A stretch of DNA of 64,000 nucleotides from JBJHBP01 sp050485685 (lineage in GTDB: Bacteria > Pseudomonadota > Gammaproteobacteria > Steroidobacterales > Rariloculaceae): assembly GCA_050485685.1 (NCBI GenBank), contig JBJHBW010000008.1, positions 1 to 64,000 of the forward strand, in the 5' to 3' direction. The notes beneath the pieces are model-generated. The model worked only from the letters and a program-made list of their open reading frames with translations, was not told the DNA's origin and made no database searches. The position numbers and the translations under genes were made by a program. Below are positions 51,719 to 60,901 of this stretch, in pieces; positions within the stretch are counted from its first letter, which is position 1, and each line of letters begins with the position of its first letter.

Positions 51719-53541
51719 GCGGCCCGCCAGCGTTGTTCGGCTTCGGAAATCGCGTCAATGATGGCGCGTGAAGTAATGGGCAGTCCGCCGTAGTGCAGCA
51801 CCGGATGCAGTCTGTCCAGCGGATAACCGGTTTCCAGCGCAAGCAGACTGCGCAGCTGGGCATCGCGATTCTGCTCAACAACGAACACCCGCTCGTAGCG
51901 CTGCATGAAACGCAGCACATCGTCACCGAAAGGCAACGCACGAATGCGGCAATAACCCAGCTTCAATCCGCGATCGCCCAGCCTCTGCAGCGCTTCGTCC
52001 ACAGCCGGATCGCTGCTGCCAATGGCGATGACGCCCCAGCGCGCACCCTTGCGGTGACGACGCACCACCGGCGGCGGCACGAGTCCCGCGGCCGTGTCCC
52101 ACTTCCGTTTCAGTCGGTCCAGCACCTGCCGGTACTCATCGGAATCCTCGGTGTAGGCACCGAAGCGATTGTGCCCTGAGCCGCGCACGAAATACGCACC
52201 GCGCGGATGCACACCGGGCAGCGTACGGGCAGCGATTCCGTCGCCATCGGTATCGTCGTAGCGGTGAAACGCATCAAGTCGCTGCAGAGCTTCTGCGTCC
52301 AGCACCTTGCCGCGATCCGGACGGTACTCCGGATCCCACTGCAGCGTGTCGCACATCCAGTCGTTCATGCCCAGGTCCAGATCACTCATGACGATGACCG
52401 GCGTCTGCAGCCGGTCCGCCAGATCGAACGCCGCGACCGCAAACTCGAAACACTCGGCGGGACTGGCCGGAAACAGCAGCACGTGGCGCGTATCGCCGTG
52501 CGAGGCATAGGCTGCCGCGAGCAGATCGGACTGCTGGGTGCGCGTGGGCATGCCTGTGGAGGGTCCGACCCGCTGCACGTCGAACAGCACGGCCGGCAGT
52601 TCGGCAAAGTAGGCGAAGCCCAGAAATTCCGACATCAGTGACAGGCCGGGGCCACTGGTAGGCGTGAAGGCGCGTGCACCGTTCCAGGTCGCGCCCAGCA
52701 CGATACCCAGGGCCGCCAGTTCATCTTCAGCCTGTATGACCGCGTAGCGGCGCTCGCCGCTGTGCGGGTCGCGCCGATACTGCTCGCAGTAGCTGCGAAA
52801 AGCGTCCATCAGCGAAGTGGAAGGGGTGATCGGATACCAGGCCCCCACCGTCGCGCCGGCATACACACAGCCCAGGGCCGCCGCGGTATTGCCGTCCATC
52901 AGGATCTTGTCTTCGGTCCGGTTCAGTGCCCACACCCGAGTCGCAAGCGGACATTCCAGCCGCTGGGTCGCGTATTCCGCGCCCAGGTTCACGGCCTCCA
53001 GATTGGCGTCCACCAGCTTCGGCTTGCTCGCGAAAGTCTCGCGCACCAGCTCGTGCAGCACGTCAGGATCCAGATCCAGCAGCGCGGCCAGTACGCCCAC
53101 GTAGGCCATGTTCTTCAGGAGTATCCGGGTGCGGGCGCCGGAGAATTTCTCATTGCACAGCCGCGCCAGCGGCACGCCGACGATGTTCACATCGTTTCTG
53201 GAAAGCAGCTGGCTGCGTGGCCAGGTCGAGTCATAGAGCAGGGTGCCGCCGGGCGCCAGCACGGCCAGATCCTCCTCGTAGGTCGCCGCATTCATCGCCA
53301 CCATCACGTGCACGTCGCCGGATCTCGCCAGATGTCCGTCTGCGCTGACGCGTATTTCATACCAGGTGGGCAGCCCCTGGATGTTGGACGGGAAGAAATT
53401 CTTGCCCGAAACCGGCACACCCATACGAAAGATGGATTTCATCAGCAGCGAGTTGGCGCTGGCGGATCCGGTGCCGTTGACGTTCGCGATCCTGATCACG
53501 AAGTCATTGATCGTGCCGTGTGCCGATACCGCTTCCCCCAT
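51715..53541 (-). CDS. 2-oxoacid:ferredoxin oxidoreductase, fused gamma/alpha subunit (KorA-like)
   Basis: ATG 53541 gives 608 residues; the reading frame is open upstream but overlaps the previous gene. The N-terminal part (about 1-190) is the gamma domain (IRIANVNGTGSASANSLLMKSIFRMGVPVSGKNFFPSNIQG), and the rest (about 195-600) is the pyrimidine-binding alpha domain with GCVYAGATVGAWYPITPSTSLMDAF and FAVAAFDLADRLQTPVIVMSDLDLGMNDW. Gamma-alpha fusions of this length are common in the Kor/Oor group. It acts in the cytoplasm with the beta subunit, starts 5 bases after the flavoprotein gene stop, and probably receives or gives electrons through that protein. Confidence 0.93.
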   Translation of the reverse strand: MGEAVSAHGTINDFVIRIANVNGTGSASANSLLMKSIFRMGVPVSGKNFFPSNIQGLPTWYEIRVSADGHLARSGDVHVMVAMNAATYEEDLAVLAPGGTLLYDSTWPRSQLLSRNDVNIVGVPLARLCNEKFSGARTRILLKNMAYVGVLAALLDLDPDVLHELVRETFASKPKLVDANLEAVNLGAEYATQRLECPLATRVWALNRTEDKILMDGNTAAALGCVYAGATVGAWYPITPSTSLMDAFRSYCEQYRRDPHSGERRYAVIQAEDELAALGIVLGATWNGARAFTPTSGPGLSLMSEFLGFAYFAELPAVLFDVQRVGPSTGMPTRTQQSDLLAAAYASHGDTRHVLLFPASPAECFEFAVAAFDLADRLQTPVIVMSDLDLGMNDWMCDTLQWDPEYRPDRGKVLDAEALQRLDAFHRYDDTDGDGIAARTLPGVHPRGAYFVRGSGHNRFGAYTEDSDEYRQVLDRLKRKWDTAAGLVPPPVVRRHRKGARWGVIAIGSSDPAVDEALQRLGDRGLKLGYCRIRALPFGDDVLRFMQRYERVFVVEQNRDAQLRSLLALETGYPLDRLHPVLHYGGLPITSRAIIDAISEAEQRWRAA

Positions 53542-53546
53542 CGCGC

Positions 53547-55328
53547 CTAACCGCCCTTGTGATCGGCGGCGTAGGGGATGACGACCGTGGACTTCTGCAT
53601 GTCCCATGCTGCGGTCGGGCAGCGTTCGGCGCAGAGGCCGCAATGTATGCAGAGATTCTCGTCCTTGACCATGACGCGACCGGTCTGTTTCAGCCCTTCC
53701 GATACATACAGCGGCTGATCGTGCTGCAGGCGCGGCACACGCAGCCGCGAGCACAGATCATCGGTTTCCCCGTTGTGTGTAATCGTCAGGCAATCCACCG
53801 GACAGATATCTATGCACGCATCGCACTCGATACACAGTTTCGCAGTGAATACCGTCTGCAGGTCGCAATTCAGGCAGCGCTCGACTTCGGTCGCGGCCTG
53901 CCCGGCATCGAACCCCAGCTCCACTTCGATATCGAGCTGTCTGAAACGCTTCTTCAGATCGACATGCGGCACCATGCGCCGCGTACTGCGATCGTAGTCG
54001 TTGCTGTAGCTCCACTCCTGCAGCCCCATCTTCGCGCTGCTGAGCTTGACGCCACGCGGCAGACGATCGCTGACGGACCCTCCCTGGCAGTAGCGATGGA
54101 TGGAGATCGCGGCCTGGTGACCGTGCTCCACAGCCCAGATCAGATTCTTCGGACCGAAAGCTGCGTCACCGCCGAAAAACACTGAAGGCAGTGTTGACCG
54201 GAATGTAACCGCATCGAGCACCGGCAGGCCGTCATCATCAAACGCAAGGCCTATGTCCCGTTCGATCCACGGAAACGCATTCTCCTGACCGATGGCCAGC
54301 ACCACGTCATCACAGGGATACAACTCCTCGCCGACAGTGCGCGAGCCGGTGATTTCGCCTTCGTCATCGATCTCATACTCCATGCGATCGAACAGCATGC
54401 CGGTCAGCCGGCCCTGTTCGATCACGAACGCCTTGGGTGACCGGTTCACGACGATATCCACGCGTTCTTCCTCGGCGTCTTCCAGTTCCCATTCCGAAGC
54501 CTTGAAGAACTGACGCGGTTTGCGCGCCATGACCTTCACGTCAGTCGCCCCCAGCCGCAGCGACGTGCGACAGCAGTCCATCGCGGTATTGCCCACACCT
54601 ATGATCAGGACCCGCCTGCCGATCCCGGTGGTGTGCCCGAAAGCCACTGACTCCAGCCAGTCTATGCCGATGTGGATGCGGTCCGTGTCGTTGCGGCCGG
54701 GCAGGTCCAGGTCCTTGCCCCGCGGCGCGCCACTGCCCACGAAGACTGCGTCGTACCCCTCATCGAGCAGGCTGCTCATACTGGCTATGCGGCTGCCCAG
54801 ACGAAGATCCACGCCCATGTCCAGGATGTAGCCGATCTCTTCGTCAAGCACGTTCGCGGGCAGCCGGAATGCGGGGATGTTGGTGCGCATCAGGCCGCCC
54901 GGCCTCTCCAGGGCATCGAACATCACGCATTCGTAGCCCAGCGGTACCAGGTCGTTGGCCACCGTCAGCGACGCACAGCCGGCGCCCACCAGCGCAATGC
55001 GGTGGCCATTGCGGCGCTCGGGCGCTCTCGGCAGGCGTGTCGTGACGTCATCGCGATGATCAGCCGCGACGCGCTTCAGTCGACAGATTGCAACCGGCTC
55101 ATCTTCGACGCGACGGCGTCGACAGGCCGGCTCGCAGGGGCGATCGCAGACCCGGCCGAGAATGCCGGGGAAGACGTTCGACGCGCGGTTCAGCAGATAA
55201 GCGTCGGTGAATCTGCCCTGCGCGATCAGGCGAATATATTCCGGGACATCGGTATGCGCCGGACACGCCCACTGGCAATCCACCACACGGTGGAAATATT
55301 CGGTACCTTCAATGCGGGTTGGTTGCAT
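53547..55328 (-). CDS. GltD-like FAD/NAD(P) oxidoreductase with added ferredoxin domains
   Basis: ATG 55328 gives 593 residues. The N-terminal Fer4_20-type cluster domain has Cys18, 22, 61, 65 and 69 (CQWACP, VCDRPCEPAC). An FAD/NAD(P)-binding module of the glutamate-synthase small subunit type follows (RIALVGAGCASLTVANDLVPLGYECVMFDALERPGG; VLIIGVGNTAMDCCRTSLRLGA; FFGGDAAFGPKNLIWAVEHG). The C-terminus adds two [4Fe-4S] ferredoxin sites (CIECDACIDICPVDC; CIHCGLCAERCP). It is likely the electron link between NAD(P)H and the oxidoreductase encoded next, like NADPH:ferredoxin reductases. The usual AGxAG of the FAD loop is AGCAS here. Confidence 0.9.
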   Translation of the reverse strand: MQPTRIEGTEYFHRVVDCQWACPAHTDVPEYIRLIAQGRFTDAYLLNRASNVFPGILGRVCDRPCEPACRRRRVEDEPVAICRLKRVAADHRDDVTTRLPRAPERRNGHRIALVGAGCASLTVANDLVPLGYECVMFDALERPGGLMRTNIPAFRLPANVLDEEIGYILDMGVDLRLGSRIASMSSLLDEGYDAVFVGSGAPRGKDLDLPGRNDTDRIHIGIDWLESVAFGHTTGIGRRVLIIGVGNTAMDCCRTSLRLGATDVKVMARKPRQFFKASEWELEDAEEERVDIVVNRSPKAFVIEQGRLTGMLFDRMEYEIDDEGEITGSRTVGEELYPCDDVVLAIGQENAFPWIERDIGLAFDDDGLPVLDAVTFRSTLPSVFFGGDAAFGPKNLIWAVEHGHQAAISIHRYCQGGSVSDRLPRGVKLSSAKMGLQEWSYSNDYDRSTRRMVPHVDLKKRFRQLDIEVELGFDAGQAATEVERCLNCDLQTVFTAKLCIECDACIDICPVDCLTITHNGETDDLCSRLRVPRLQHDQPLYVSEGLKQTGRVMVKDENLCIHCGLCAERCPTAAWDMQKSTVVIPYAADHKGG

Positions 55329-55578
55329 AATCAAGGCGCTCGTCCCGATTATAGGCAGGTGTCGGTGTCCGGCAAGGCGTAGTTGTGCAGCCCGTTGGCC
55401 ACAGCGCATCTCCGGTACGGCAGCTGGAGCGGCAAGGAACCAGGGTGACAGTTCCGGGGTCTATCCCGACACGCCCTGCACGGTAGCACCGTCCGACACG
55501 GTGTTTTTGGTTAGAATCCGAATCATGGCCGTTTTCGCCTTCCTGGTCCCTGAACGCTGTCTGCACAGTGGACTCGCA

Positions 55579-56895
55579 ATGCTTCGCGCAGCTTTTATTA
55601 CTCTGGCTGCCATTGCCCTGACAGTCACCGGCACCGCACTCGCACAGGAAACTGATGAGCAACCGCCGCTGGCGGACGTAGGACCGCCGGAGCCCGGCGT
55701 TTCGCGGATCGAAACCCTGATCGAGTTCGAGGCCATGATGCGCGACGGGCGTCATGCGGACGCGATCCAGGCCGGACGACAGCTGGTGGAGCTGACCGAA
55801 AGCGAACTGGGCAACCGCCACAGGGATACGGCGCGGGCGCACTTTTCGCTGGCCAGAGCGCAGCGCGCTGCCGGCCAGTACGACGACGCGGAGCTCAGTT
55901 ATCTGAACGCCATCGACATCTTTCGCGATGTCGATGGCCCGTTCGGAGAATCGTTGCTCGACCCGATGATGGGCCTTGGCGACAACTACCACGAGGCTCA
56001 CCGTTACGCCAGCGCGGTAGCCGCCTACAACGAGGCCCGCACCGTGAGTCGTCGAGTCCACGGTCTGCTCAACAGGGAACAGATAGAGATTCTCGACAGG
56101 ATCAGCACTTCGCTGCTGCAACTGAACCGCATCAGCGAAGCCGAAGAGCAGCAGATCACCGCGCTGGAACTCATCGAACGAACACACGGTGACGACTCTA
56201 CAGAATTCCTGGACGCGCTTTACCGATACGCCGAGTGGCTGCGCGACGCGAACCTGTTCCGCAAGGAACGCGAGCAATACAACCGGGCCATGGCCATCGT
56301 ACGCGACACGTGGGGCCGGAACAGTGTTCAGATGCTGCGGCCGCTGCGTGAAACCGCGAACAGTTTCCGCGCCCAGCGGTTCAGCGATCCACAGGGTGCT
56401 TCAGCGCTCAGCCGGGCACTCGACATCCTCCGTGAGCAACCGGAAGCCGATGCACTGATCGCCGCCGAACTGCTGCTGGATTTCGGTGACTGGCAGACAG
56501 CCTTTGCCAGGGGCGACGGCGGGCAGACCGGCACCCCGCAGTACCAGCGAGCATGGGAACTGCTTGAGGGACTCGACAATGGCGACGAGCTGCGTCAGCA
56601 GTGGTTCGGTTCTCTGGAGTTCGTGCTGCGCGAACCGGTGAGTTCCCGCGGCCTCAGTTACGAGGAACGCGCTGTCCCCGGTTTCGTCGTGGTGCAGTTC
56701 GATCTCGACGAGTATGGCCGGCCCGAGAACCTGCGGGTCACGGAATCCAGTCCACCGGGCTTCAAGGACGACGACACCATTCGCGCCGTGTCCCGATCCC
56801 GCTTCCGTCCCAACATGGTGGACGGAGAACCGGCGCCGCGTACCAACCTCGCCCTGCGTTTCAACTTCCGGTATCTGCCGGGTGACGTGAACTGA
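55579..56895 (+). CDS. exported TPR protein with TonB-like C-terminal domain
   Basis: ATG 55579 (MLRAAFITLAAIALTVTGTALAQ) starts a signal peptide in a 438-residue protein; ATG 55525 would add 18 residues in front. After it come about five tetratricopeptide repeats (about 60-290; AHFSLARAQRAAGQYDDAELSYLNAIDIF, ALYRYAEWLRDANLFRKEREQYNRAMAIV), and a C-terminal TonB_C-like domain (about 355-430; VVVQFDLDEYGRPENLRVTESSPPGFKDDDTIRAVSRSRFRPNMVDGEPA). It likely sits in the periplasm as a scaffold. It is divergent from the flavoprotein gene and 297 bases before the two-component system. A TAGAAT at 55512-55517 could be its -10. Confidence 0.78.
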   Translation: MLRAAFITLAAIALTVTGTALAQETDEQPPLADVGPPEPGVSRIETLIEFEAMMRDGRHADAIQAGRQLVELTESELGNRHRDTARAHFSLARAQRAAGQYDDAELSYLNAIDIFRDVDGPFGESLLDPMMGLGDNYHEAHRYASAVAAYNEARTVSRRVHGLLNREQIEILDRISTSLLQLNRISEAEEQQITALELIERTHGDDSTEFLDALYRYAEWLRDANLFRKEREQYNRAMAIVRDTWGRNSVQMLRPLRETANSFRAQRFSDPQGASALSRALDILREQPEADALIAAELLLDFGDWQTAFARGDGGQTGTPQYQRAWELLEGLDNGDELRQQWFGSLEFVLREPVSSRGLSYEERAVPGFVVVQFDLDEYGRPENLRVTESSPPGFKDDDTIRAVSRSRFRPNMVDGEPAPRTNLALRFNFRYLPGDVN

Positions 56896-57192
56896 CCCGG
56901 GCACCACTCCGCCCCGATTTTCGAGGACCGCGGCCTGCTGCCCGAATCGCCGGAGCAGTGTAAATTTTTCTCAAGCAGGCTGGTCATTTACGCTTTCGGC
57001 ACTATTTCAGGGGGTAAGGTTGTGGCAAGTTCATCAGTGAGCGCCGCCCGACGGCGCCTCGGGGAGGACGGCGCGCGTCAGGGCAGGTCGATACGCGCGG
57101 CCGGTCAGGGGACTTCAGGAGGACCGTCCAGACGTGCCGCGGGCAGGAGCCGGCGGCCAGTAGCGCGTGGCCGCGCGACGGACGGAAAGAGT
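56896..57192. promoter_or_regulatory. promoter region of the two-component system
   Basis: This 297-base stretch carries no recognised gene. GTAAA at 56960-56964 and TTTAC at 56987-56991 form an inverted pair 22 bases apart; GTAAA is the half-site of CpxR, but the canonical direct spacing is absent. At 57010 GGGGGTAAGG precedes a GTG at 57022 that is in frame with the response regulator and would add a basic, low-complexity extension of 57 residues; the ATG at 57193 is preferred. Confidence 0.4.
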
Positions 57193-57900
57193 ATGGAAGT
57201 GACAGTAGCCAATCAGGTTCTGATTATCGACGACGATGTGCGTCTGGCCGAAATGCTCGCGGAGTACCTCGAGCCGGAAGGACTGGAACTGACTACCGTG
57301 GCTTCGGGCAGTCAGGGGCTGCGCGATGCCCGCAGTCACGACTACGATCTCATCGTGCTCGACGTCATGCTGCCCGGCATTTCCGGCTTCGAAGTGCTGC
57401 GCCAGTTGCGGGAATCCGGATCGCAGACACCCGTCCTCATGCTGACCGCACGCGGAGATGACGTGGACCGCATCGTCGGTCTGGAGATGGGTGCGGATGA
57501 CTATCTGCCCAAGCCGTTCAATCCGCGCGAGCTGCTGGCACGCATCAAGGCGATACTGCGTCGCACCGGCGACAGTGAGAACGACGACTTGTCCGAACTG
57601 CAGGTTGGGCCACTGAAGGCCAACCTGCGCAGACGCGAGGCCTTTCTCAACGACGAACCGCTGCGCCTGACCAATGCCGAGTTCGTGATTCTCGCCACCC
57701 TGATGCGTTCGCCGGGCGACGTCGTCTCGCGAGAATCGCTTACGCGAGCCGCGCTTGGCCGGCAGCTGTTGCCGGATGACCGCAGCCTGGATACGCACAT
57801 CAGCAATCTGCGCAAGAAGGTGAGCGGCACACAGAATGAAGGGCTGACGATACGCAGCGTGCGTGGCAGTGGCTATGTGCTGCTGCCACCGGATGCCTGA
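57193..57900 (+). CDS. OmpR-family response regulator (CpxR-like)
   Basis: This 235-residue regulator has a receiver domain (about 6-120) with the acidic pocket DDD at residues 13-15, phosphorylatable Asp57 in LIVLDVMLPG, MLTAR with the switch Thr and Lys in YLPKPF, and a winged-helix DNA-binding domain (about 135-232; RLTNAEFVILATLMRSPGDVVSRESLTRAALG; RSLDTHISNLRKKV). It should activate or repress envelope genes after phosphorylation by the kinase encoded 18 bases downstream. Start ATG 57193 follows GGAAAGAGT. Confidence 0.95.
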   Translation: MEVTVANQVLIIDDDVRLAEMLAEYLEPEGLELTTVASGSQGLRDARSHDYDLIVLDVMLPGISGFEVLRQLRESGSQTPVLMLTARGDDVDRIVGLEMGADDYLPKPFNPRELLARIKAILRRTGDSENDDLSELQVGPLKANLRRREAFLNDEPLRLTNAEFVILATLMRSPGDVVSRESLTRAALGRQLLPDDRSLDTHISNLRKKVSGTQNEGLTIRSVRGSGYVLLPPDA

Positions 57901-57917
57901 CCGGCAGGGAACATCAT

Positions 57918-59282
57918 ATGGGCCTGTTCTGGAAAATCATGGTTTCGTTCAGCATCGCGATGACAGTCGCGCTGGCGTCTACCGTTTATGTCAGCTTCCG
58001 GCTCGCCGACTCCGCGTTTGACCAGGTGAACGTGGGCGGGCACGAGCGCATCGTTCAGGAAGCGGCCGAAGCGCTGGAACAGGGCGGGCAGCGTCAGTTG
58101 CGATGGTGGCTGCTGACCAATCCCAGACCGGCGCCGGGGGTCGTGCTGCTGGTCATCGACGACAATGGCAACGAACTGCTGGGGCGTGCGCTGCCGGTCG
58201 AGATAGCGCGCCTGCTGATGACACGTCCGCCGCGCCCTCCCGCGGGCCGGCCTCAGAGTTTTCAGCCTGTGCAGTTACCGCGACTCACCGGCCCGGATGG
58301 AGAAACCTACCGGCTGCTGTTCTCGCGTGCACCGATTACCGTGCTCGGCATACTCACCTGGCCGCGCACGCAGATGACCGTGCTGATCACATCCATACTT
58401 TCCGCAGCCGGCATGTCGCTGCTGCTTGCGCTGTACCTGTCCCTGCCGATTGCCCGCCTGCAGCGCGCCAGCCGGGCGCTGGCGGCAGGCGCTCTGGATA
58501 CGCGCGTAGGCCCGCCGTACACCCGGCGCAAGGATGAAGTCGGCAAGCTGGCCTGCGACTTCGACGCGATGGCCGCACGACTGCAGCAGCTGGTCAACGA
58601 CAAGGAAACCCTGCTGCGCGACGTGTCACATGAGCTGCGCTCGCCTCTGGCTCGCATCCACATGGCGCTGGCCCTCGCCCAGCGCCGTGCGGGCGAGGAC
58701 CTGCAGCCCAGCCTGCGACGCATCGAACAGGAGTCGGAGCGGCTCAACGATCTTGTCGGCCAGGTGATGACGCTTTCACGCCTGCGCACGCGCGCTGAGC
58801 CGATTCGCGAACAGTTCCGCTTCGAGGAACTGGTCGGCGAGGTCGTGGACGACGCGCGTTACGAACAACCGACGGCGAAGCTCGAGTTCTCTGTCAAAGC
58901 GCCCGTACCCCAGGTGCGGGGCGAGCGCGAGGCGCTGAAGAGTGCTGTCGAGAACGTGATACGCAATGCGCTGCGATACGGCGACACGGAACGGCCGATC
59001 GAAGTCTCGCTGGAATCACGCGGCGACGAGATGTTGCTGCGCGTGAGCGACCGTGGACCGGGCGTTCCCGAGCACGACCTGACGCGCATTTTCGAACCGT
59101 TTTACCGTGGCGACTCCAGCCGCGATCACCGCGAGGACAGTCAGGGCATCGGACTCGCAATCACCTCCAGGGTCATGGAGCTGCACGGAGGCCAGGTGAC
59201 AGCGGCCAATCGTGAAGGCGGCGGGCTCGTTGTCACAATGACATTCCCGGCCGATGGCCACCGAGGCGGTAACGCAGCCTGA
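57918..59282 (+). CDS. CpxA-like sensor histidine kinase
   Basis: This 454-residue membrane kinase has a first membrane segment (about 6-28), a periplasmic sensor region (about 30-155) and a second segment (about 156-178). A HAMP linker (about 178-230; SLPIARLQRASRALAAGALDTRVG) is followed by HisKA with His238 in DVSHELRSPLAR, and the HATPase domain (about 340-445; AVENVIRNALRYG, VSDRGPGVPEHDLTRIFEPFYRG, GIGLAITSRVMELHGG). The pair with the response regulator upstream fits CpxRA-type envelope-stress systems. The sensor region does not resemble a specific ligand domain. Confidence 0.95.
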   Translation: MGLFWKIMVSFSIAMTVALASTVYVSFRLADSAFDQVNVGGHERIVQEAAEALEQGGQRQLRWWLLTNPRPAPGVVLLVIDDNGNELLGRALPVEIARLLMTRPPRPPAGRPQSFQPVQLPRLTGPDGETYRLLFSRAPITVLGILTWPRTQMTVLITSILSAAGMSLLLALYLSLPIARLQRASRALAAGALDTRVGPPYTRRKDEVGKLACDFDAMAARLQQLVNDKETLLRDVSHELRSPLARIHMALALAQRRAGEDLQPSLRRIEQESERLNDLVGQVMTLSRLRTRAEPIREQFRFEELVGEVVDDARYEQPTAKLEFSVKAPVPQVRGEREALKSAVENVIRNALRYGDTERPIEVSLESRGDEMLLRVSDRGPGVPEHDLTRIFEPFYRGDSSRDHREDSQGIGLAITSRVMELHGGQVTAANREGGGLVVTMTFPADGHRGGNAA

Positions 59283-59328
59283 TCGACTCCCGGCGCGCGC
59301 TGGCGACCGGCGCTGATCGCAACGGAGC

Positions 59329-59667
59329 TCAGATTGCCTGGTCGCCGGTCTCGCCGGTGCGGATGCGATATACCTGACCCAGCTCGGTGACGAAAATCTT
59401 GCCGTCACCCACCTTGCCGGTCTTGGCAGCATCGATGATGGCTTCGATCACGCGATCGACCAGATCGTCGCTGACCGCAACCTCGACCTTCACCTTGGGC
59501 AGAAAGTCGACGACATACTCAGCGCCCCGGTACAGCTCGGTATGACCGCGCTGACGCCCGAATCCCTTCACCTCAGTGACGGTCATGCCCTGAACACCGA
59601 CTTCCGCAAGCGCATTGCGTACATCGTCCAGCCGGAATGGTTTGACCACGGCAGTTATGAGCTTCAT
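59329..59667 (-). CDS. glnB: nitrogen regulatory protein PII
   Basis: ATG 59667 gives the canonical 112-residue PII protein. MKLITAVVKPFRLDDVRNALAEVGVQGMTVTEVKGFGRQ is typical of GlnB/GlnK, the T-loop carries Tyr51 in RGAEYVVDF (uridylylation site), and the C-terminal GKVGDGKIFV and RIRTGETGDQAI complete the ATP/2-oxoglutarate pocket. It senses nitrogen and energy state and controls GlnE/NtrB-type targets. It is not next to amtB or glnA, which leans toward GlnB rather than GlnK. ATG 59679 would add four residues. It is transcribed away from msrP. Confidence 0.96.
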   Translation of the reverse strand: MKLITAVVKPFRLDDVRNALAEVGVQGMTVTEVKGFGRQRGHTELYRGAEYVVDFLPKVKVEVAVSDDLVDRVIEAIIDAAKTGKVGDGKIFVTELGQVYRIRTGETGDQAI

Positions 59668-59756
59668 GCAGGCCCCCAAGGCGGGTTGATAAAAGGATGC
59701 CGCGCTTTACCGGCACGGCCCGGCGGGATCGTTACGGAACCATTGTAGCGAAGTCA

Positions 59757-59787
59757 CGGAATCCATGGCACAGTGTGATGGATTCCG
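59757..59787. promoter_or_regulatory. 10-bp inverted repeat between glnB and msrP
   Basis: CGGAATCCAT (59757-59766) and ATGGATTCCG (59778-59787) are perfect inverted copies with an 11-base spacer. The dyad lies about 90 bases from the glnB start and 120 bases from the msrP start, so it may regulate either gene. No T-run follows. Confidence 0.45.
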
Positions 59788-59908
59788 GCCCTGTTTGCGG
59801 GCGGGTCGCGCTTAACGCAACCACTGCGCGTCTGCGCGGTCAAAAACCAATGCGTGGCCAGGTTACCCACGCGTGCGTTCAAATCGGCTGAAAGCGACGG
59901 TCCCGATC

Positions 59909-60883
59909 ATGATCATACGAATACGGCGCAAGCACGATATCAGGCCTTCCGAGATCACCCCCGAGTCCGCTTTCACGGACCGGCGCCGAATTCTCAAGGG
60001 CGCCCTCGCCGCAGGACTGCTGCCCGGGGTCGCCTCGCCACTGTCGCAGGCCTTCGCGGGACTGCCGGCCAATGGCGAATTTGAAGATCTCATGGCGTGG
60101 CCGGGATCCGACGATGTAACGGATCGCCTGACCTCGTGGGAAGACGCAACCACCTACAACAATTTCTACGAGTTCGGCACCGGCAAGGACGATCCGGTGC
60201 GCAACGCCCACACGCTGCGCACCGACCCCTGGTCGGTCCGCGTCGACGGCGAGTGCGATCGCGGCGGAAACTACACGCTGGAAGACATACTCGCACCGCA
60301 CGCACTCGAGGAACGCGTCTATCGCTTTCGTTGCGTGGAAGCCTGGTCCATGGTGGTGCCCTGGGTGGGCTTTCCGCTGGGCGATCTGCTCAAGCGCTTC
60401 GAACCGAATTCACGCGCCCGCTATGTGCAGTTCTTCACACTGATGGATCGTCAGCAGATGCCCGGGCAGCGCTATCCGGTTCTGGATTGGCCTTATCGTG
60501 AAGGCCTGACCATCGAAGAAGCAATGCATCCGCTGACCCTGATGACCGTAGGCCTGTACGGGCGCGTGCTGCCGAACCAGAACGGCGCACCGTTGCGGCT
60601 GATCGTGCCGTGGAAATACGGATTCAAGAGCATCAAGTCCATCGTAAGAATCAGCTTCACCCAGCGCCAGCCACAGACCAGCTGGAACATGTCCATTCCC
60701 CGCGAATACGGTTTCTACGCCAATGTGAATCCCGATGTTGACCACCCGCGCTGGAGTCAGGCACGCGAGCGTCGCCTGGGTGGCGGGCTGCTGTCACCGC
60801 GTATTCCGACGCTGATGTTCAATGGCTATGCCGAAGAGGTCGCCAGTCTGTATGAGGGACTCGATCTCGTGCGCAACTACTGA
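59909..60883 (+). CDS. msrP: MsrP (YedY) methionine sulfoxide reductase, molybdopterin subunit
   Basis: ATG 59909 gives 324 residues with a twin-arginine signal (DRRRILKG at residues 24-31). The sulfite-oxidase-like fold carries the molybdenum ligand Cys142 in RFRCVEAWSM, and GNYTLEDILAPHALEERVYRF, WPYREGLTIEEAMHPLTLM, LIVPWKYGFKSIKSIVRI and PREYGFYANVNPDVDHPRWSQA are family hallmarks. MsrP repairs oxidised methionine in periplasmic proteins, taking electrons from the heme protein MsrQ, whose gene follows after 18 bases. It is exported folded by the Tat route. A start 12 codons upstream is possible but poor. Confidence 0.96.
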   Translation: MIIRIRRKHDIRPSEITPESAFTDRRRILKGALAAGLLPGVASPLSQAFAGLPANGEFEDLMAWPGSDDVTDRLTSWEDATTYNNFYEFGTGKDDPVRNAHTLRTDPWSVRVDGECDRGGNYTLEDILAPHALEERVYRFRCVEAWSMVVPWVGFPLGDLLKRFEPNSRARYVQFFTLMDRQQMPGQRYPVLDWPYREGLTIEEAMHPLTLMTVGLYGRVLPNQNGAPLRLIVPWKYGFKSIKSIVRISFTQRQPQTSWNMSIPREYGFYANVNPDVDHPRWSQARERRLGGGLLSPRIPTLMFNGYAEEVASLYEGLDLVRNY

Positions 60884-60901
60884 CCGGGCGTATCGAACCC
60901 G

